Positions 16,810-25,582 of a DNA stretch of 64,000 nucleotides are shown in pieces; position 1 is the stretch's first letter; every line of letters starts with the position of its first letter. The DNA comes from Qipengyuania aquimaris. Lineage in GTDB: Bacteria > Pseudomonadota > Alphaproteobacteria > Sphingomonadales > Sphingomonadaceae. The stretch is from assembly GCF_009827445.1 (NCBI RefSeq), contig NZ_WTYI01000001.1, positions 2,184,381-2,248,380 of the forward strand. Reading direction: 5' to 3'. A program made the translations under genes and the position numbers. The notes beneath the pieces are model-generated. The model was not told the DNA's origin, searched no databases, and saw only the letters and a list, made by a program, of their open reading frames with translations.

Positions 16810-17316
16810 ATGGGACAGCAGGGCGAACCTTCGGTCGAGGAAATCCTCGACTCGATCAAGAAAGTCATCGCACGCGATAGCGAAGAGCGCAGCGAGATGA
16901 TCGCCGAGCGTCGCAGCCGCCGTGCAGCGCCAGCCGACACCAGCGAACCCGTCGACGAGCAGGAAGCGGAAGACGTGCTCGAGCTGGGCAACGATCTCGG
17001 CGAAGAGATCGCTGTCGATGGTGCGGCTTCCAGCAATGCGGACGCTTACGCATCTGACGAGGATGATGACGACGCGGACGGCCTGACCCGCGGCGATACC
17101 CGTCAGGCCATGCGCGATAACTTTGCCGCGCTCGCCATGCTTTCGCAGCCCGGCAAGCAGCCGCAGATCGTGCGTCAGGGCGAAACTTCGCTCGAGGGCC
17201 TGGTGCGCGATATGCTGCGCCCGATGCTGGCGGAATGGCTCGACAACAACCTGCCCGGGATGGTCGAAGACCTCGTGAAGGCAGAGATCGCCCGCATCGC
17301 CGGCAAGAAGAGCTAA
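16810..17316 (+). CDS. PopZ-family (DUF2497) polar organising protein
   Basis: A 168-residue protein with the two conserved ends of the family: EPSVEEILDSIKKVIA at the N-terminus and LEGLVRDMLRPMLAEWLDNN plus a final helix at the C-terminus. Between them lies an acidic, low-complexity stretch rich in Asp, Glu and Ala, as in Caulobacter PopZ, which forms a polar matrix and tethers ParB-parS. I prefer ATG 16810 to an upstream in-frame TTG. The gene follows TolC by 56 bases. Polar function in this organism is inferred from the family. Confidence 0.85.
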   Translation: MGQQGEPSVEEILDSIKKVIARDSEERSEMIAERRSRRAAPADTSEPVDEQEAEDVLELGNDLGEEIAVDGAASSNADAYASDEDDDDADGLTRGDTRQAMRDNFAALAMLSQPGKQPQIVRQGETSLEGLVRDMLRPMLAEWLDNNLPGMVEDLVKAEIARIAGKKS

Positions 17317-17358
17317 TCCCCCTACCCTTGGCCACTTGCGCGCGCTACACCGCGCGCC

Positions 17359-19479
17359 ATGACAAAGAACATCCGGGCCGCACTCCCGCTCGCTAGCGCA
17401 CTCGCGCTCCTCGCCACGCCGCTCGCTGCGCAGGACGCAGCTGCACCGATGAGCGCGCAGGATCTCGTGACCATGCCGCGCCTCGGAAGTCCGGCGGTGA
17501 ATCCCGAAGGGACGCACGCGGTCTACGCGGTGACGACCACCGACCCGGAAAGCTACAAACGAACCAGCACGCTTTACCTGCGCTCGCTTGCAGAGCCGGA
17601 GAGCGCCCCTATCGCACTCGACATCGATGGCGGATCGGCGTCCTTCGCCGACGACAATTGGCTGTATTTCATGGCCGACGGTGAGGGAGACGATGCGACG
17701 AGCCAGGTCTGGCGCGCACGGATCGCCGCGGACGGAACGGTTACCGGTAAGTCCCAGGTCACCGCCCTGCCCCGCGCAGTTCACGGATACCGCGTCTCAC
17801 CCAACGGCGAGCATATCGCGATCTGGACCGACATTGCGCGCACCTGCACCGCCATCGATTGCGATGACAGCGCGAAGGCGCACCTCCCGGGGCCCGGTGA
17901 CGGTCGGCTCTACGAAGGCGACGGCGGATTTTACCGGCATTGGGATAGCTGGGAAACGCCCGGCACGCTCAGCCGCGTTTTTACCTTCCCGATCGAAAAC
18001 GGTGTCGCCGCAGGCACGGGTACGCCCGTCGACGGCCCGCTGGGTGCGGGCGGCCCGAACGGCGACACCCCGACGATGCCCTTCGGCGGCGGAGAAGACG
18101 TCGCTTGGGCGAGCGATGGCAAGGGCGTGTTCTTCACCGCGCGCGAAACCGGCGCGGGCGAACCTTACTCCACCAATCTCGACATCTGGTTTTCGGACCT
18201 GTCCGGCAATGCGCCGGTCAACCTGACCGCCGCGAACGAAGCGCTCGATGCGCTTCCCACCCCCTCGCCCGACGGTCAGTATCTGGCCTATGTCGCCATG
18301 GCGCGCCCCACCTACGAGGCCGACCGCCAGGTGGTCATGCTGCGCGATCTCAAGACCGGCGTGACGACCGCCCTTACTTCAGCTTTCGACCGCAGCTTCC
18401 AGAGCCTCGCCTGGACGCCGGATTCGCGCTGGCTGGTTGCCGGGGCGCAGGACGTGCTCGATACGCCCGCATACCGCATCGATCCGCGCGACGGGTCGGT
18501 CGAACGGCTCGATCTGATGGCCGGGAACGAGGCGCGGATTTCCGACATCACGCCGCTGCACGGCGGTGATCTCGTCTTCACGCGCAATTCGATCGGCGCA
18601 CCGTCCGAAATGTACCTGTCGCGTGACTGGGGCCAGGCCAAACCGATGACGCAGGTCGCGGCCGACGTGATGGAGCGGCTCGCTCCTGTCGTGGTCGAAC
18701 GCTTCAGTTTCACTGGCGCCGGCGGCGATACTGTATGGGGCCAGATTACCAAGCTCGACGGTCACGAAGGGCCCATGCCCGCCATCCTTTATGTGCACGG
18801 AGGCCCCCAAGGCTCGTTCAACGACGGCTGGTCCAGCCGGTGGAACCCCCGTGTCGTCGCCAGCCAGGGTTATGCCGTCATCTCCGTCGATTTCCATGGC
18901 TCGACGGGCTACGGGCAGGCCTTCACCGATAGCATCCGCAATGATTGGGGCGGAAAGCCCCTCGAAGACCTGCAATTGGGCCTCGCCGCAGCGCTGGAGA
19001 AGGACAGCCAGATCGATGGCACCCGCGCTTGCGCAATGGGTGCAAGTTACGGCGGCTACATGATGAACTGGATCGCCGGACAATGGCCCGACCGGTTCGA
19101 CTGCCTCGTCCAGCACGACGGCCTCTTCGATATGCGAAGCTTCTATTACACCACGGAAGAGCTGTGGTTTCCCAAGTGGGAATTCGGTGGTTCCTATGCT
19201 GAAAACAGCGAAGCCTATGAGCGCTGGAACCCGGTGAACTACGTCGAAAACTGGCAGACACCCATGCTCGTCATTGCCGGCGAACAGGATTTCCGCGTGC
19301 CTTACACGCAAGGCCTTGCGAGCTTCACTGCCCTGCAGGAGCGTCAGATCCCGAGCCAGCTGCTCGTCTTCCCGACCGAAAACCACTGGGTTCTCGGCGC
19401 GAAGAACTCGCTACAGTGGCATAAGACCGTATTCGCCTGGCTCGACCGCTGGCTGAAGCCGGAAAGCGATAGTGAATAA
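17359..19479 (+). CDS. S9 family prolyl oligopeptidase / acylaminoacyl-peptidase
   Basis: A 706-residue secreted serine peptidase. A signal peptide ends near Ala-Ala-Gln at about residue 25. The N-terminal part is a beta-propeller with WD40-like strands, and the C-terminal alpha/beta-hydrolase domain starts near 440. The catalytic triad is readable: Ser563 in GASYGGYM, Asp644 in GEQDFRVP and His676 in [16 protein letters not shown] forms the oxyanion region. The likely role is periplasmic cleavage of oligopeptides or acylated N-termini. The gene overlaps the next by eight bases. Confidence 0.92.
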   Translation: MTKNIRAALPLASALALLATPLAAQDAAAPMSAQDLVTMPRLGSPAVNPEGTHAVYAVTTTDPESYKRTSTLYLRSLAEPESAPIALDIDGGSASFADDNWLYFMADGEGDDATSQVWRARIAADGTVTGKSQVTALPRAVHGYRVSPNGEHIAIWTDIARTCTAIDCDDSAKAHLPGPGDGRLYEGDGGFYRHWDSWETPGTLSRVFTFPIENGVAAGTGTPVDGPLGAGGPNGDTPTMPFGGGEDVAWASDGKGVFFTARETGAGEPYSTNLDIWFSDLSGNAPVNLTAANEALDALPTPSPDGQYLAYVAMARPTYEADRQVVMLRDLKTGVTTALTSAFDRSFQSLAWTPDSRWLVAGAQDVLDTPAYRIDPRDGSVERLDLMAGNEARISDITPLHGGDLVFTRNSIGAPSEMYLSRDWGQAKPMTQVAADVMERLAPVVVERFSFTGAGGDTVWGQITKLDGHEGPMPAILYVHGGPQGSFNDGWSSRWNPRVVASQGYAVISVDFHGSTGYGQAFTDSIRNDWGGKPLEDLQLGLAAALEKDSQIDGTRACAMGASYGGYMMNWIAGQWPDRFDCLVQHDGLFDMRSFYYTTEELWFPKWEFGGSYAENSEAYERWNPVNYVENWQTPMLVIAGEQDFRVPYTQGLASFTALQERQIPSQLLVFPTENHWVLGAKNSLQWHKTVFAWLDRWLKPESDSE

Positions 19480-19837
19480 GTCGCTGGAGAAAGCCCGGCG
19501 CGCCTTTGCCAAAATCGGAGGGGGCAGTGTCGAGCGGCAGATTTTCCTGTGCGCCGTCAGCGAGAAGCAGAAATGCTGCTCGCGCGAGGACGGCAAGGCG
19601 GCCTGGAACTATCTCAAGAAGAGGATGAAGGAACTCGGCCTCGTCGGCCGGGAAGCGACAGTCCAGCGTAGCAAGGCGGATTGCCTCCAGATTTGCGCGA
19701 AAGGTCCCATCGCCGTCGTGTGGCCGGAGAACGTCTGGTACCACTCCTGCAACGAGGAAGTCCTCGAGGCCATCATCCAGCGCCACCTCATCGGCGGCGT
19801 CCCGGTCGAAGAATACCGGTTGCGAGCGCCCGATTAG
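19472..19837 (+). CDS. Thioredoxin-like (2Fe-2S) ferredoxin domain protein
   Basis: A 121-residue protein of the thioredoxin-fold [2Fe-2S] ferredoxin family. The expected cysteines appear as [12 protein letters not shown] near 26-36 and as DCLQIC and WYHSC later, with the GPIAVVWPE core between. Such proteins transfer electrons or resemble NuoE-type subunits; the partner is unknown. It starts with GTG inside the end of the S9 peptidase gene, overlapping eight bases, so it is translated from the same message, although a functional link is not obvious. Confidence 0.85.
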   Translation: MNKSLEKARRAFAKIGGGSVERQIFLCAVSEKQKCCSREDGKAAWNYLKKRMKELGLVGREATVQRSKADCLQICAKGPIAVVWPENVWYHSCNEEVLEAIIQRHLIGGVPVEEYRLRAPD

Positions 19838-19846
19838 GCCCCGGCC

Positions 19847-20146
19847 CTAGTCCTTGTCCTGCCAGCTGTCGCGCGTCGGATCTTCGACGGATTCGTCGTG
19901 GCCGGTGCCGGAGGAGAGGAACATCAGGCCCATCAGGGCGCCTGTCAGCAACATCGTGAAGCCGATGCCGAGCGCGATCGCGATGTAGTAATGCGCCGAT
20001 GCGGCGCTGCCCTGCTTGTACAGCAGCGCCATGGCGATGGCGACAATGCCAACGGTCAGCAAGAACAGGAACCGCATGAGGCGCCGGAAACGCGCCCAAG
20101 CGTAGGCTGCCTGTTCAGGATCATCGAGTGGCGAATTGCTGGTCAT
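19847..20146 (-). CDS. Small hypothetical membrane protein
   Basis: A 99-residue protein with two hydrophobic helices (about 24-44 and 52-76), a charged N-terminus rich in Asp and Arg, and an acidic C-terminal tail with Asp and Glu. I start at ATG 20146, which has GAGGGG just upstream; the longer frame reads through the promoter region. It converges on the ferredoxin gene with nine bases between them, and it is divergent from the CBS-domain gene. I know of no function for the family. Confidence 0.75.
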   Translation of the reverse strand: MTSNSPLDDPEQAAYAWARFRRLMRFLFLLTVGIVAIAMALLYKQGSAASAHYYIAIALGIGFTMLLTGALMGLMFLSSGTGHDESVEDPTRDSWQDKD

Positions 20147-20256
20147 ATCCCCCTCATGGCGATTGCAGCACGGCTCTTCAACAAGCGCGACGCGCCCGAC
20201 TCGCCAAGATGCATAAAAAATGGCATCGTACCGGCAGGCGGAAAATGGAGGCGCGC

Positions 20257-20688
20257 ATGAATATCGGCACACTAATCGAGGGTCGGGCAAGTTCGGACAT
20301 CATCTCGGTGGAAGTGGGTCAAACCGTGCGCGACGCTGTTCGGATACTGGCCGATAAGCGGATCGGTGCCCTTCCCGTCCTTGAACAAGGGCGTGTCGCG
20401 GGAATTTTCTCGGAGCGCGATGTCATTCATCGGCTGGCCGAAGAAGGGCAGAGCTGCCTCGATAGTAGGGTCGGCGATGTGATGACTTCGCCCGCCATTA
20501 CCGTGGAACGAACAACGCTCATCGATGACGCTCTCGCTCTGATGACCCGGCGTCGAATTCGTCACCTTCCGGTCATCGAGAGCGAAGCGATGTGCGGCTT
20601 CATCTCGATCGGAGATCTCGTGAAGTCCCGCTTCGACGAGGTCCAGCACGAGGCCGAAGCTTTGCGGGATTACATCACACACGCTTGA
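20257..20688 (+). CDS. CBS domain protein
   Basis: A 143-residue protein made of one pair of CBS motifs (about 10-60 and 75-130). Typical features are ILADKRIGALPVLEQG, GIFSERDVIHRLAE and LMTRRRIRHLPVIES, GFISIGDLVK. The pair forms a Bateman module that binds adenosyl ligands such as AMP, ATP or SAM. Stand-alone versions probably regulate unknown partners. I start at ATG 20257, with GGAG six bases upstream; the frame continues upstream without support. Confidence 0.88.
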   Translation: MNIGTLIEGRASSDIISVEVGQTVRDAVRILADKRIGALPVLEQGRVAGIFSERDVIHRLAEEGQSCLDSRVGDVMTSPAITVERTTLIDDALALMTRRRIRHLPVIESEAMCGFISIGDLVKSRFDEVQHEAEALRDYITHA

Positions 20689-20719
20689 GGAGGGCCAACC
20701 GGCTCCCTACATAGCCGCT

Positions 20720-21049
20720 ATGGCCGATATGCTCACCCTCACTCCCTCGGCAGCTGCGCGAGTCGCGGCCATTGCAGAAAAGCAGGCGAAACCTGCCATC
20801 CTGCGCCTTTCCGTGGAAGGCGGCGGATGCTCCGGCTTCCAGTACAAGTTCGATCTCTCGGACGGTGCGGATGCCGACGATAGCGTGAGCGAAACCGATG
20901 GAGTGCGCCTTGTGGTCGATCCTGTCAGCCTCGATCTGGTCGCGGGAAGCACGGTGGACTTCGTGGAATCTCTCGGCGGCGCGGCATTCAAGGTTGAAAA
21001 TCCCCAAGCTGCGGCCGGGTGCGGCTGCGGTTCGAGCTTCGGGATTTAG
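20720..21049 (+). CDS. erpA: Iron-sulfur cluster insertion protein ErpA (HesB/IscA family)
   Basis: A 109-residue A-type carrier that delivers Fe-S clusters to apoproteins. The three invariant cysteines are visible: one in GGGCSGFQYKF and two in the C-terminal GCGCGSSF. The length and the SLGGAAFKVENPQA segment fit ErpA better than IscA. It lies downstream of the CBS gene by 31 bases and upstream of exodeoxyribonuclease III, all on the plus strand. Which proteins it serves cannot be read here, but the window encodes fumarase and ferredoxins that need clusters. Confidence 0.9.
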   Translation: MADMLTLTPSAAARVAAIAEKQAKPAILRLSVEGGGCSGFQYKFDLSDGADADDSVSETDGVRLVVDPVSLDLVAGSTVDFVESLGGAAFKVENPQAAAGCGCGSSFGI

Positions 21050-21087
21050 GTTAGACCCGCGCGACGCTTTCGGGCATCAGTTCGCCC

Positions 21088-21873
21088 ATGCGTATCGCCA
21101 CTTTCAATATTAACGGGATCAAGGCCCGCCTGCCACGCCTCAAGGAGTGGCTTGAAGAAACTCGCCCGTCGGTCGCCTGCCTGCAGGAAATCAAGACGAT
21201 GGACGAAGGCTTTCCGGCCGAAGAATTCGAAAGCATCGGCTATCATGCCATCTGGCATGGGCAGAAAAGCTTCAACGGCGTCGCGATCCTGGCCGATGGT
21301 GTAAAGCCGGTCGAAATCCAGCGCGGGTTGGGCATCGATGGGCCCAAGGACGGCGAGGGGGAACAGGCCCGCTATCTCGAGGCCGAGGTGTACGGGGTGC
21401 GCATTTGCAATCTCTACCTGCCGAACGGCAACCCGCATCCGGGCCCGAAATTCGATTACAAGCTGGCCTGGATGGAGAAGCTTCGCGCGCGGATGAAGGC
21501 CGTTTGGGAAGAAGAAGTGCCTACGGTCGTGCTGGGCGACTTCAACGTCATTCCGGAAGACAAGGACGTATGGTCGCCCAAGGCGATGGCGTCCGATGCG
21601 TTGATGCAACCGGAATCGCGCGACGCCTATTTCCGCCTGCTTGGCGATGGCTGGACCGATGCGATCGATACGCTCAATCCGCGCGGCGGCGTGTGGACTT
21701 ATTGGGACTACCAGGCAGGCGCCTGGCAGCGCGACCATGGCTTCAGGATCGACCACCTGTTGCTCTCGCCCGAACTCGCCGACCGGATGACGGCAGCGGG
21801 CGTAGACAAGGAATATCGCGGTCGCGAGAAGTCCAGCGACCACACGCCGGTCTGGGTTGAGATCGCCGACTGA
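21088..21873 (+). CDS. xth: Exodeoxyribonuclease III
   Basis: A 261-residue AP endonuclease and 3'-5' exonuclease acting in base excision repair. Catalytic motifs are present: NINGIKAR at the N-terminus, LQEIK with the metal-binding Glu, LGDFNVIPEDKDVW in the middle, and SDHTPVW with the catalytic His at the C-terminus. The length matches the family. It starts 38 bases after erpA and is followed by a hairpin shared with the opposing hydrolase gene. Confidence 0.95.
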   Translation: MRIATFNINGIKARLPRLKEWLEETRPSVACLQEIKTMDEGFPAEEFESIGYHAIWHGQKSFNGVAILADGVKPVEIQRGLGIDGPKDGEGEQARYLEAEVYGVRICNLYLPNGNPHPGPKFDYKLAWMEKLRARMKAVWEEEVPTVVLGDFNVIPEDKDVWSPKAMASDALMQPESRDAYFRLLGDGWTDAIDTLNPRGGVWTYWDYQAGAWQRDHGFRIDHLLLSPELADRMTAAGVDKEYRGREKSSDHTPVWVEIAD

Positions 21874-21885
21874 CAACCCGAAAGC

Positions 21886-21920
21886 AAAAGGCCGCCACGC
21901 CTGAGCGCAGCGGCCTCGTA
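21886..21920 (-). terminator. Terminator between converging xth and the SleB-like gene
   Basis: AGGCCGC at 21889-21895 pairs with GCGGCCT at 21910-21916. The A-rich bases before it (AAAGCAAA) give a TTTGCTTT-like tail on the minus strand, so it best serves the leftward cell wall hydrolase gene. It may also stop xth. Confidence 0.65.
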
Positions 21921-21937
21921 TTCCCGTCCAAAGAATT

Positions 21938-22591
21938 TTATCGGTAAAAGATGTGCGTCTTGATGGTGGCGCGAGCGACCTTGCGCTTTGCCCAGCTAGG
22001 GCGGACGTAATTCGCGTGGAAATAGAGCGAATCGTCGGCTTCGCTGTCCCACAGGCCTTGGTGCGCAATGCGCGCAACAGCCTTGGCGCGTTTCCATGCA
22101 GCAGAGCCCTGCTTGATGCGCGGCATTTTGCCGCCGCGAACGAAGCTGAACTGGGCGCGCTGGTAGACCACGCCGCAATAGCTGGAGGGGAACTGGCGCG
22201 ATTCGCTGCGGTTGATGACGACCTGCGCAACAGCCAGCTGGCCTTCGAGCGGCTCACCGCGCGATTCGAAATAGACGGCACCTGCAAGGCAGCGCATCTC
22301 TTCCGACAGCTGTCCGGCTGCAGGCATGGCGGAAACCAGCGCGTGCAGGCTCTCGGCCTTTGGCGCTTCCGCGGGAATTTCTTGGGTGGCTTCCGTTTCT
22401 TCAGGAAGTTCTTGGACGACTTCGCCTTCGACGAATACCGGCACGACCTCATCGGTCAGTTCGGTTTCGGAGACGATCGTCTCGCTATCCGCTTCAGCAG
22501 CGAAGGCGATGGAGCCGGTTTCTTCCGCACCGGCGAAACTTGCAACAAGCGTAACCGCGCTCGCCGCGAGGGCTAGGTAAGTCTTTCGCAT
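21938..22591 (-). CDS. SleB-like cell wall hydrolase
   Basis: A 217-residue exported protein. A signal peptide is at about 1-22, an acidic Glu-rich linker covers about 40-75, and the C-terminal Hydrolase_2 (SleB/CwlJ) domain starts near 95. The latter has the expected CLAGAVYFESRGEP with the catalytic Glu, AQVVINR and CGVVYQ, and ends with the SLYFHANYVRP segment. In Gram-negative bacteria these act on peptidoglycan in the periplasm during growth. A 202-base gap without a gene follows upstream, probably holding its promoter. Confidence 0.88.
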   Translation of the reverse strand: MRKTYLALAASAVTLVASFAGAEETGSIAFAAEADSETIVSETELTDEVVPVFVEGEVVQELPEETEATQEIPAEAPKAESLHALVSAMPAAGQLSEEMRCLAGAVYFESRGEPLEGQLAVAQVVINRSESRQFPSSYCGVVYQRAQFSFVRGGKMPRIKQGSAAWKRAKAVARIAHQGLWDSEADDSLYFHANYVRPSWAKRKVARATIKTHIFYR

Positions 22592-22793
22592 TATTCCGAG
22601 TGACTAAGCGGTGAACTCGCAGTCGCAGGCCGGGATCAGAGGCACGTTACTTGTGCCATACTATTCAGATCCGTTTTTCGAGCCTGCCGGTCGTTCCCCG
22701 TCTGCGTGCTAGCTTGCCGACCCCATTGTCGTCCAAAGCCGCCTACGCATCGAAGCTGGGCAGCCAAATAGTCACAATTGAAACCGTGTCAAG

Positions 22794-23144
22794 TTAACGG
22801 GGGTCGGAATCGATGAGCCGTTCCATTTCGGGGCCATCCAGCTCCAAAATCCAAAGATCGGGGTCCTGGTCCATGCGGCGACGGATATAATCGTCAAATT
22901 CGCGCGCATTTTCAATGTCTTGAGTTCTTGTTGCTTGAAAGCGGCGTGTCCCATCCAACTGCGGCATCCGCTCCCAAAACATTGTATTTTTGCCACTGTG
23001 TGTGGTTAATATGCCCAGCGTTCCTGCATCGCGCTCGCCCGATTGAAGGACGGTAGCAAAGCCTCCGGCGGCCTGGGCCTGGCGTATCAGGCCGCTCACC
23101 TCGATATGTGTCGGCAGGCGCGCGTCTTCGAAGCCGTGGCTCAA
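22794..23144 (-). CDS. DUF1491 family protein
   Basis: A 116-residue protein with the DUF1491 features: an N-terminal RLPTHIEVSGLIRQAQAAGGFATVL and a C-terminal DPDLWILELDGPEMERLI. The family is restricted to alphaproteobacteria and has no known function. It begins with TTG, four bases overlapping the stop of the thioesterase gene (TTGA), so I infer coupled translation. An ATG seven bases further upstream is in another frame and not used. Confidence 0.75.
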   Translation of the reverse strand: MSHGFEDARLPTHIEVSGLIRQAQAAGGFATVLQSGERDAGTLGILTTHSGKNTMFWERMPQLDGTRRFQATRTQDIENAREFDDYIRRRMDQDPDLWILELDGPEMERLIDSDPR

Positions 23145-23599
23145 GCGGCATATCCCGGTAGGCCGGAGAGTGAGATGCGCGATTTCATGAAGGTGCCCGT
23201 GCCGCGGCCTATTTCGTCACCTTCGGCATCGACCAACCGTGATTCGGCCACGAAAACGCGCCGCTTGCCGCTGACCCAGCGCCCTTCCGCAGTAACGCGC
23301 CCTTCGCGGACCGGCTTGGTGAAATGGAGGTTGAAGGACGTGGTCAGCAGGAAACGGTCCGTAACCAGCGTATTCGCCGCATAGAATGCCGCATCGTCGA
23401 GCATCTTGAAGTAGATCGTCCCGTGCGCTGCGCCGGCGGCATGATAGGCAGCCTCGGTCACATCGAAAGTGATGCGCGCGCTGCCTTCCCCCGTGATCTC
23501 GAGCGAGGAATCGAACAGGCCGTTTACGGGTGCAGAGGCGTACAATCCCTCAAGAGCGCGCCAGTGACCCTCCGCGCCGCTATTGCCAGACATTGCCAT
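23141..23599 (-). CDS. PaaI-family hotdog thioesterase
   Basis: A 152-residue hotdog-fold protein of the PaaI group, which hydrolyses acyl-CoA thioesters. The core AAGAAHGTIYFKMLDDAAFYAAN corresponds to the active-site helix: the His-Gly pair and the Asp of DDA are positioned as expected. The following strands contain TSFNLHFTKPVREGRV. It is not a well-defined substrate class. It starts ten to fifteen bases after the ribosome hibernation factor and overlaps DUF1491 at its end, in a leftward run of genes. Confidence 0.82.
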   Translation of the reverse strand: MAMSGNSGAEGHWRALEGLYASAPVNGLFDSSLEITGEGSARITFDVTEAAYHAAGAAHGTIYFKMLDDAAFYAANTLVTDRFLLTTSFNLHFTKPVREGRVTAEGRWVSGKRRVFVAESRLVDAEGDEIGRGTGTFMKSRISLSGLPGYAA

Positions 23600-23611
23600 C
23601 GAAATGTCCCG

Positions 23612-24181
23612 TCAGCGCGGCTCGACCCAGCCGATCGAACCATCGGGCCGGCGGTAAACCATGTTATGCGCTTCCGTAGCGCCATTCTTGAAGAGCAGCG
23701 CGTTCGTATTCTGCAGGTCGAGCATCATGACCGCATCGGCCACCGAGCATTCGGGGATCATCGCACTCGTCTCGGCAACGATCGGCGGGCTGTCCGAAGT
23801 GATCTCATCGTCGTTCTCGGGCTCGGGCGCGGCGAAGATCGTATAGGCGGCCTCTTCTTCGCGCATGGCATACTGCGCCTGCTCGTGCCGGTCCTGGATT
23901 CGCCTCTTGTAGCGGCGGAGCTGCTTTTCGATCTTGGTTGCCGCCTTGTCGAACGCCTGGTGGATATCGTGGGCCTCCGCATGACCCTTGAGGATGAGGC
24001 CTTGCATGACGTGGGTGACGATGTCCGAAGAGAACGCGCCGCCAGCCGCCTTGCCGAAGGTGACGTGCGAGGAAATCGCGCGGTTGAAATACTTGTCGAC
24101 GATGCCTTGCATGCGGTCTTCGACATGGGTCTGCAGCGCAGCGCCGGTATCGATCTGATGACCCGAGACGCGAATATCCAT
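23612..24181 (-). CDS. hpf: Ribosome hibernation-promoting factor, long form
   Basis: A 189-residue long-form HPF that makes 100S ribosome dimers in stationary phase. The N-terminal S30AE domain (about 1-100) begins MDIRVSGHQIDTGAALQTHVEDRM and includes the basic KIEKQLRRYKRRI. The C-terminal domain (about 130-187), with VADAVMMLDLQNTNALLFKN and YRRPDGSIGWVEP, is the dimerisation domain. The linker between is acidic. The domain order and length match the alphaproteobacterial protein. Confidence 0.92.
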   Translation of the reverse strand: MDIRVSGHQIDTGAALQTHVEDRMQGIVDKYFNRAISSHVTFGKAAGGAFSSDIVTHVMQGLILKGHAEAHDIHQAFDKAATKIEKQLRRYKRRIQDRHEQAQYAMREEEAAYTIFAAPEPENDDEITSDSPPIVAETSAMIPECSVADAVMMLDLQNTNALLFKNGATEAHNMVYRRPDGSIGWVEPR

Positions 24182-24248
24182 ATTTCTCTCCTTTACCGCA
24201 GCATGCCGGTCGGGAACGTGGCGACACGCGCCGCGCCCTCCAACGAAA

Positions 24249-24938
24249 CTAACCCCAAAGCGGGTTTTCGATCCCGCTCATGAATTTCCTGTGGCGCGCA
24301 AGCTCTTCCTCGCTGGGCGCATGGGCTCGCGGCTCGCGGCGCGGACGGTCCGGCGCCTGGCGAACGGCAACCACTTTGTCCTGCTCGACGACCTGCACGC
24401 GCTCTGCCGCGAGTTCCAGGCCGATCTGGCGACCACCCTTGAGTTCCACATAGACCTGGGCGAGCAATTCCGCGTCGAGCAGGGCGCCGTGCTTGACGCG
24501 ATGGCTGCGATCGATGCCGTAGCGCGAACACAGCGCATCCAGCGACAATTTCGCGCCCGGGTGCCTTTTCTTGGCCATGGCGACGGTGTCCACCATCCTG
24601 CTCATGCAGATGGCTTCGCGCTCGCACAGGGTCAATTCGGCATTCAAAAAGGCGAAATCGAACCCGGCATTGTGAGCGATGAGAGGCGCGTCACCGATAA
24701 AATCGAGCAATTCATGCGCGGTATCGCGGAATAGCGGCTTGTCCGACAAGAACGCCGCAGACAATCCGTGCACAGCCTCTGCCCCTGCGGGCATATCGCG
24801 TTCCGGGTTGTAATAAGCGTGGAACACCTCGCCCGTCGGGACAAGATTGACCATTTCCACGCAACCGATTTCGACCATCCGGTCGCCTGTCTTGGGATCG
24901 AGGCCGGTGGTCTCAGTATCGAAAACGATCTCGCGCAT
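24249..24938 (-). CDS. dnaQ: DNA polymerase III epsilon subunit (proofreading exonuclease)
   Basis: A 229-residue DEDDh exonuclease. Acidic motifs are FDTETTG at the start (Asp7 and Glu9), NAGFDFAFLN in the middle and HGALLDAELLAQVY at the end, with the His of the DEDDh class. The C-terminal part is a short linker and tail that would bind the polymerase alpha subunit. It follows coaE by 41 bases in the ppsR-maf-aroE-coaE-dnaQ order found next to the Caulobacter origin. Confidence 0.95.
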   Translation of the reverse strand: MREIVFDTETTGLDPKTGDRMVEIGCVEMVNLVPTGEVFHAYYNPERDMPAGAEAVHGLSAAFLSDKPLFRDTAHELLDFIGDAPLIAHNAGFDFAFLNAELTLCEREAICMSRMVDTVAMAKKRHPGAKLSLDALCSRYGIDRSHRVKHGALLDAELLAQVYVELKGGRQIGLELAAERVQVVEQDKVVAVRQAPDRPRREPRAHAPSEEELARHRKFMSGIENPLWG

Positions 24939-24979
24939 TGCAGGGACTATCGGACTCGTGCTGGCGGATTACAAGGTTT

Positions 24980-25582
24980 TTAGATTCGCGACTGGCTACG
25001 CAAATCGTCGATGAGGCTGTGCACCGCCTGTTCGGTTTGCGAAAGCGTCGTTCCAGTGTCGATGATGTGGTCGGCGCGAGCGCGCTTCTCTGCGTCGGGA
25101 ACCTGAAGTGACAGTATGTGCGCAAATTTCTCGGGCGTCATCGCAGGGCGGGCCAGCACGCGCTCGCGCTGGACCTCGGCCGGGGCAGAGACGACCACCA
25201 CCACATCTACCGCCTCGGAGCCGCCTTTCTCGAACAGGAGTGGGATGTCGAATACCACCATGTCCTGACCGGCGTGTTCGATCAGGAAGGCGCCCCGTTC
25301 TTCGGCGACTGCCGGGTGAACGATGGCCTCGAGACGGGCGAGGGCGGGTTTGTCGCCGAACACCAGCTTGCCTAGCTTGTCCCTCAGGACACCGGTTTCG
25401 TCGGTGCTGCCCGGAAATTCAGCTTCGATAGCAGCGAGGAGCCTCCCGCCGGGGCCCTGCATCCGGCGGACTTCCCTGTCGGCATCGAAGACCGGCACGC
25501 CCGCACGCTCGAACATCTCGGCGACCGTGGATTTACCCATCCCGATCGAGCCGGTGAGCCCGATGATAATCGGCCGAGTCAT
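24980..25582 (-). CDS. coaE: Dephospho-CoA kinase
   Basis: A 200-residue P-loop kinase doing the last step of coenzyme A synthesis, phosphorylation of the 3'-hydroxyl of dephospho-CoA. The Walker A motif is GLTGSIGMGKST at 9-20, followed by GVPVFDADREVR and, near the middle, DMVVFDIPLLFEKGG. The N-terminal start overlaps the aroE stop by four bases (ATGA). Family length is normal. Confidence 0.94.
   Translation of the reverse strand: MTRPIIIGLTGSIGMGKSTVAEMFERAGVPVFDADREVRRMQGPGGRLLAAIEAEFPGSTDETGVLRDKLGKLVFGDKPALARLEAIVHPAVAEERGAFLIEHAGQDMVVFDIPLLFEKGGSEAVDVVVVVSAPAEVQRERVLARPAMTPEKFAHILSLQVPDAEKRARADHIIDTGTTLSQTEQAVHSLIDDLRSQSRI

Noticed and set aside
18379-19386. Open frame of 335 codons on the minus strand inside the S9 peptidase
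   Set aside because: It is antisense to the catalytic domain of a well-defined peptidase and shows no family pattern.
22592-22793. Gene or RNA in the 202-base gap between SleB-like and DUF1491 genes
   Set aside because: No convincing frame, hairpin or RNA motif; it probably holds the hydrolase promoter.
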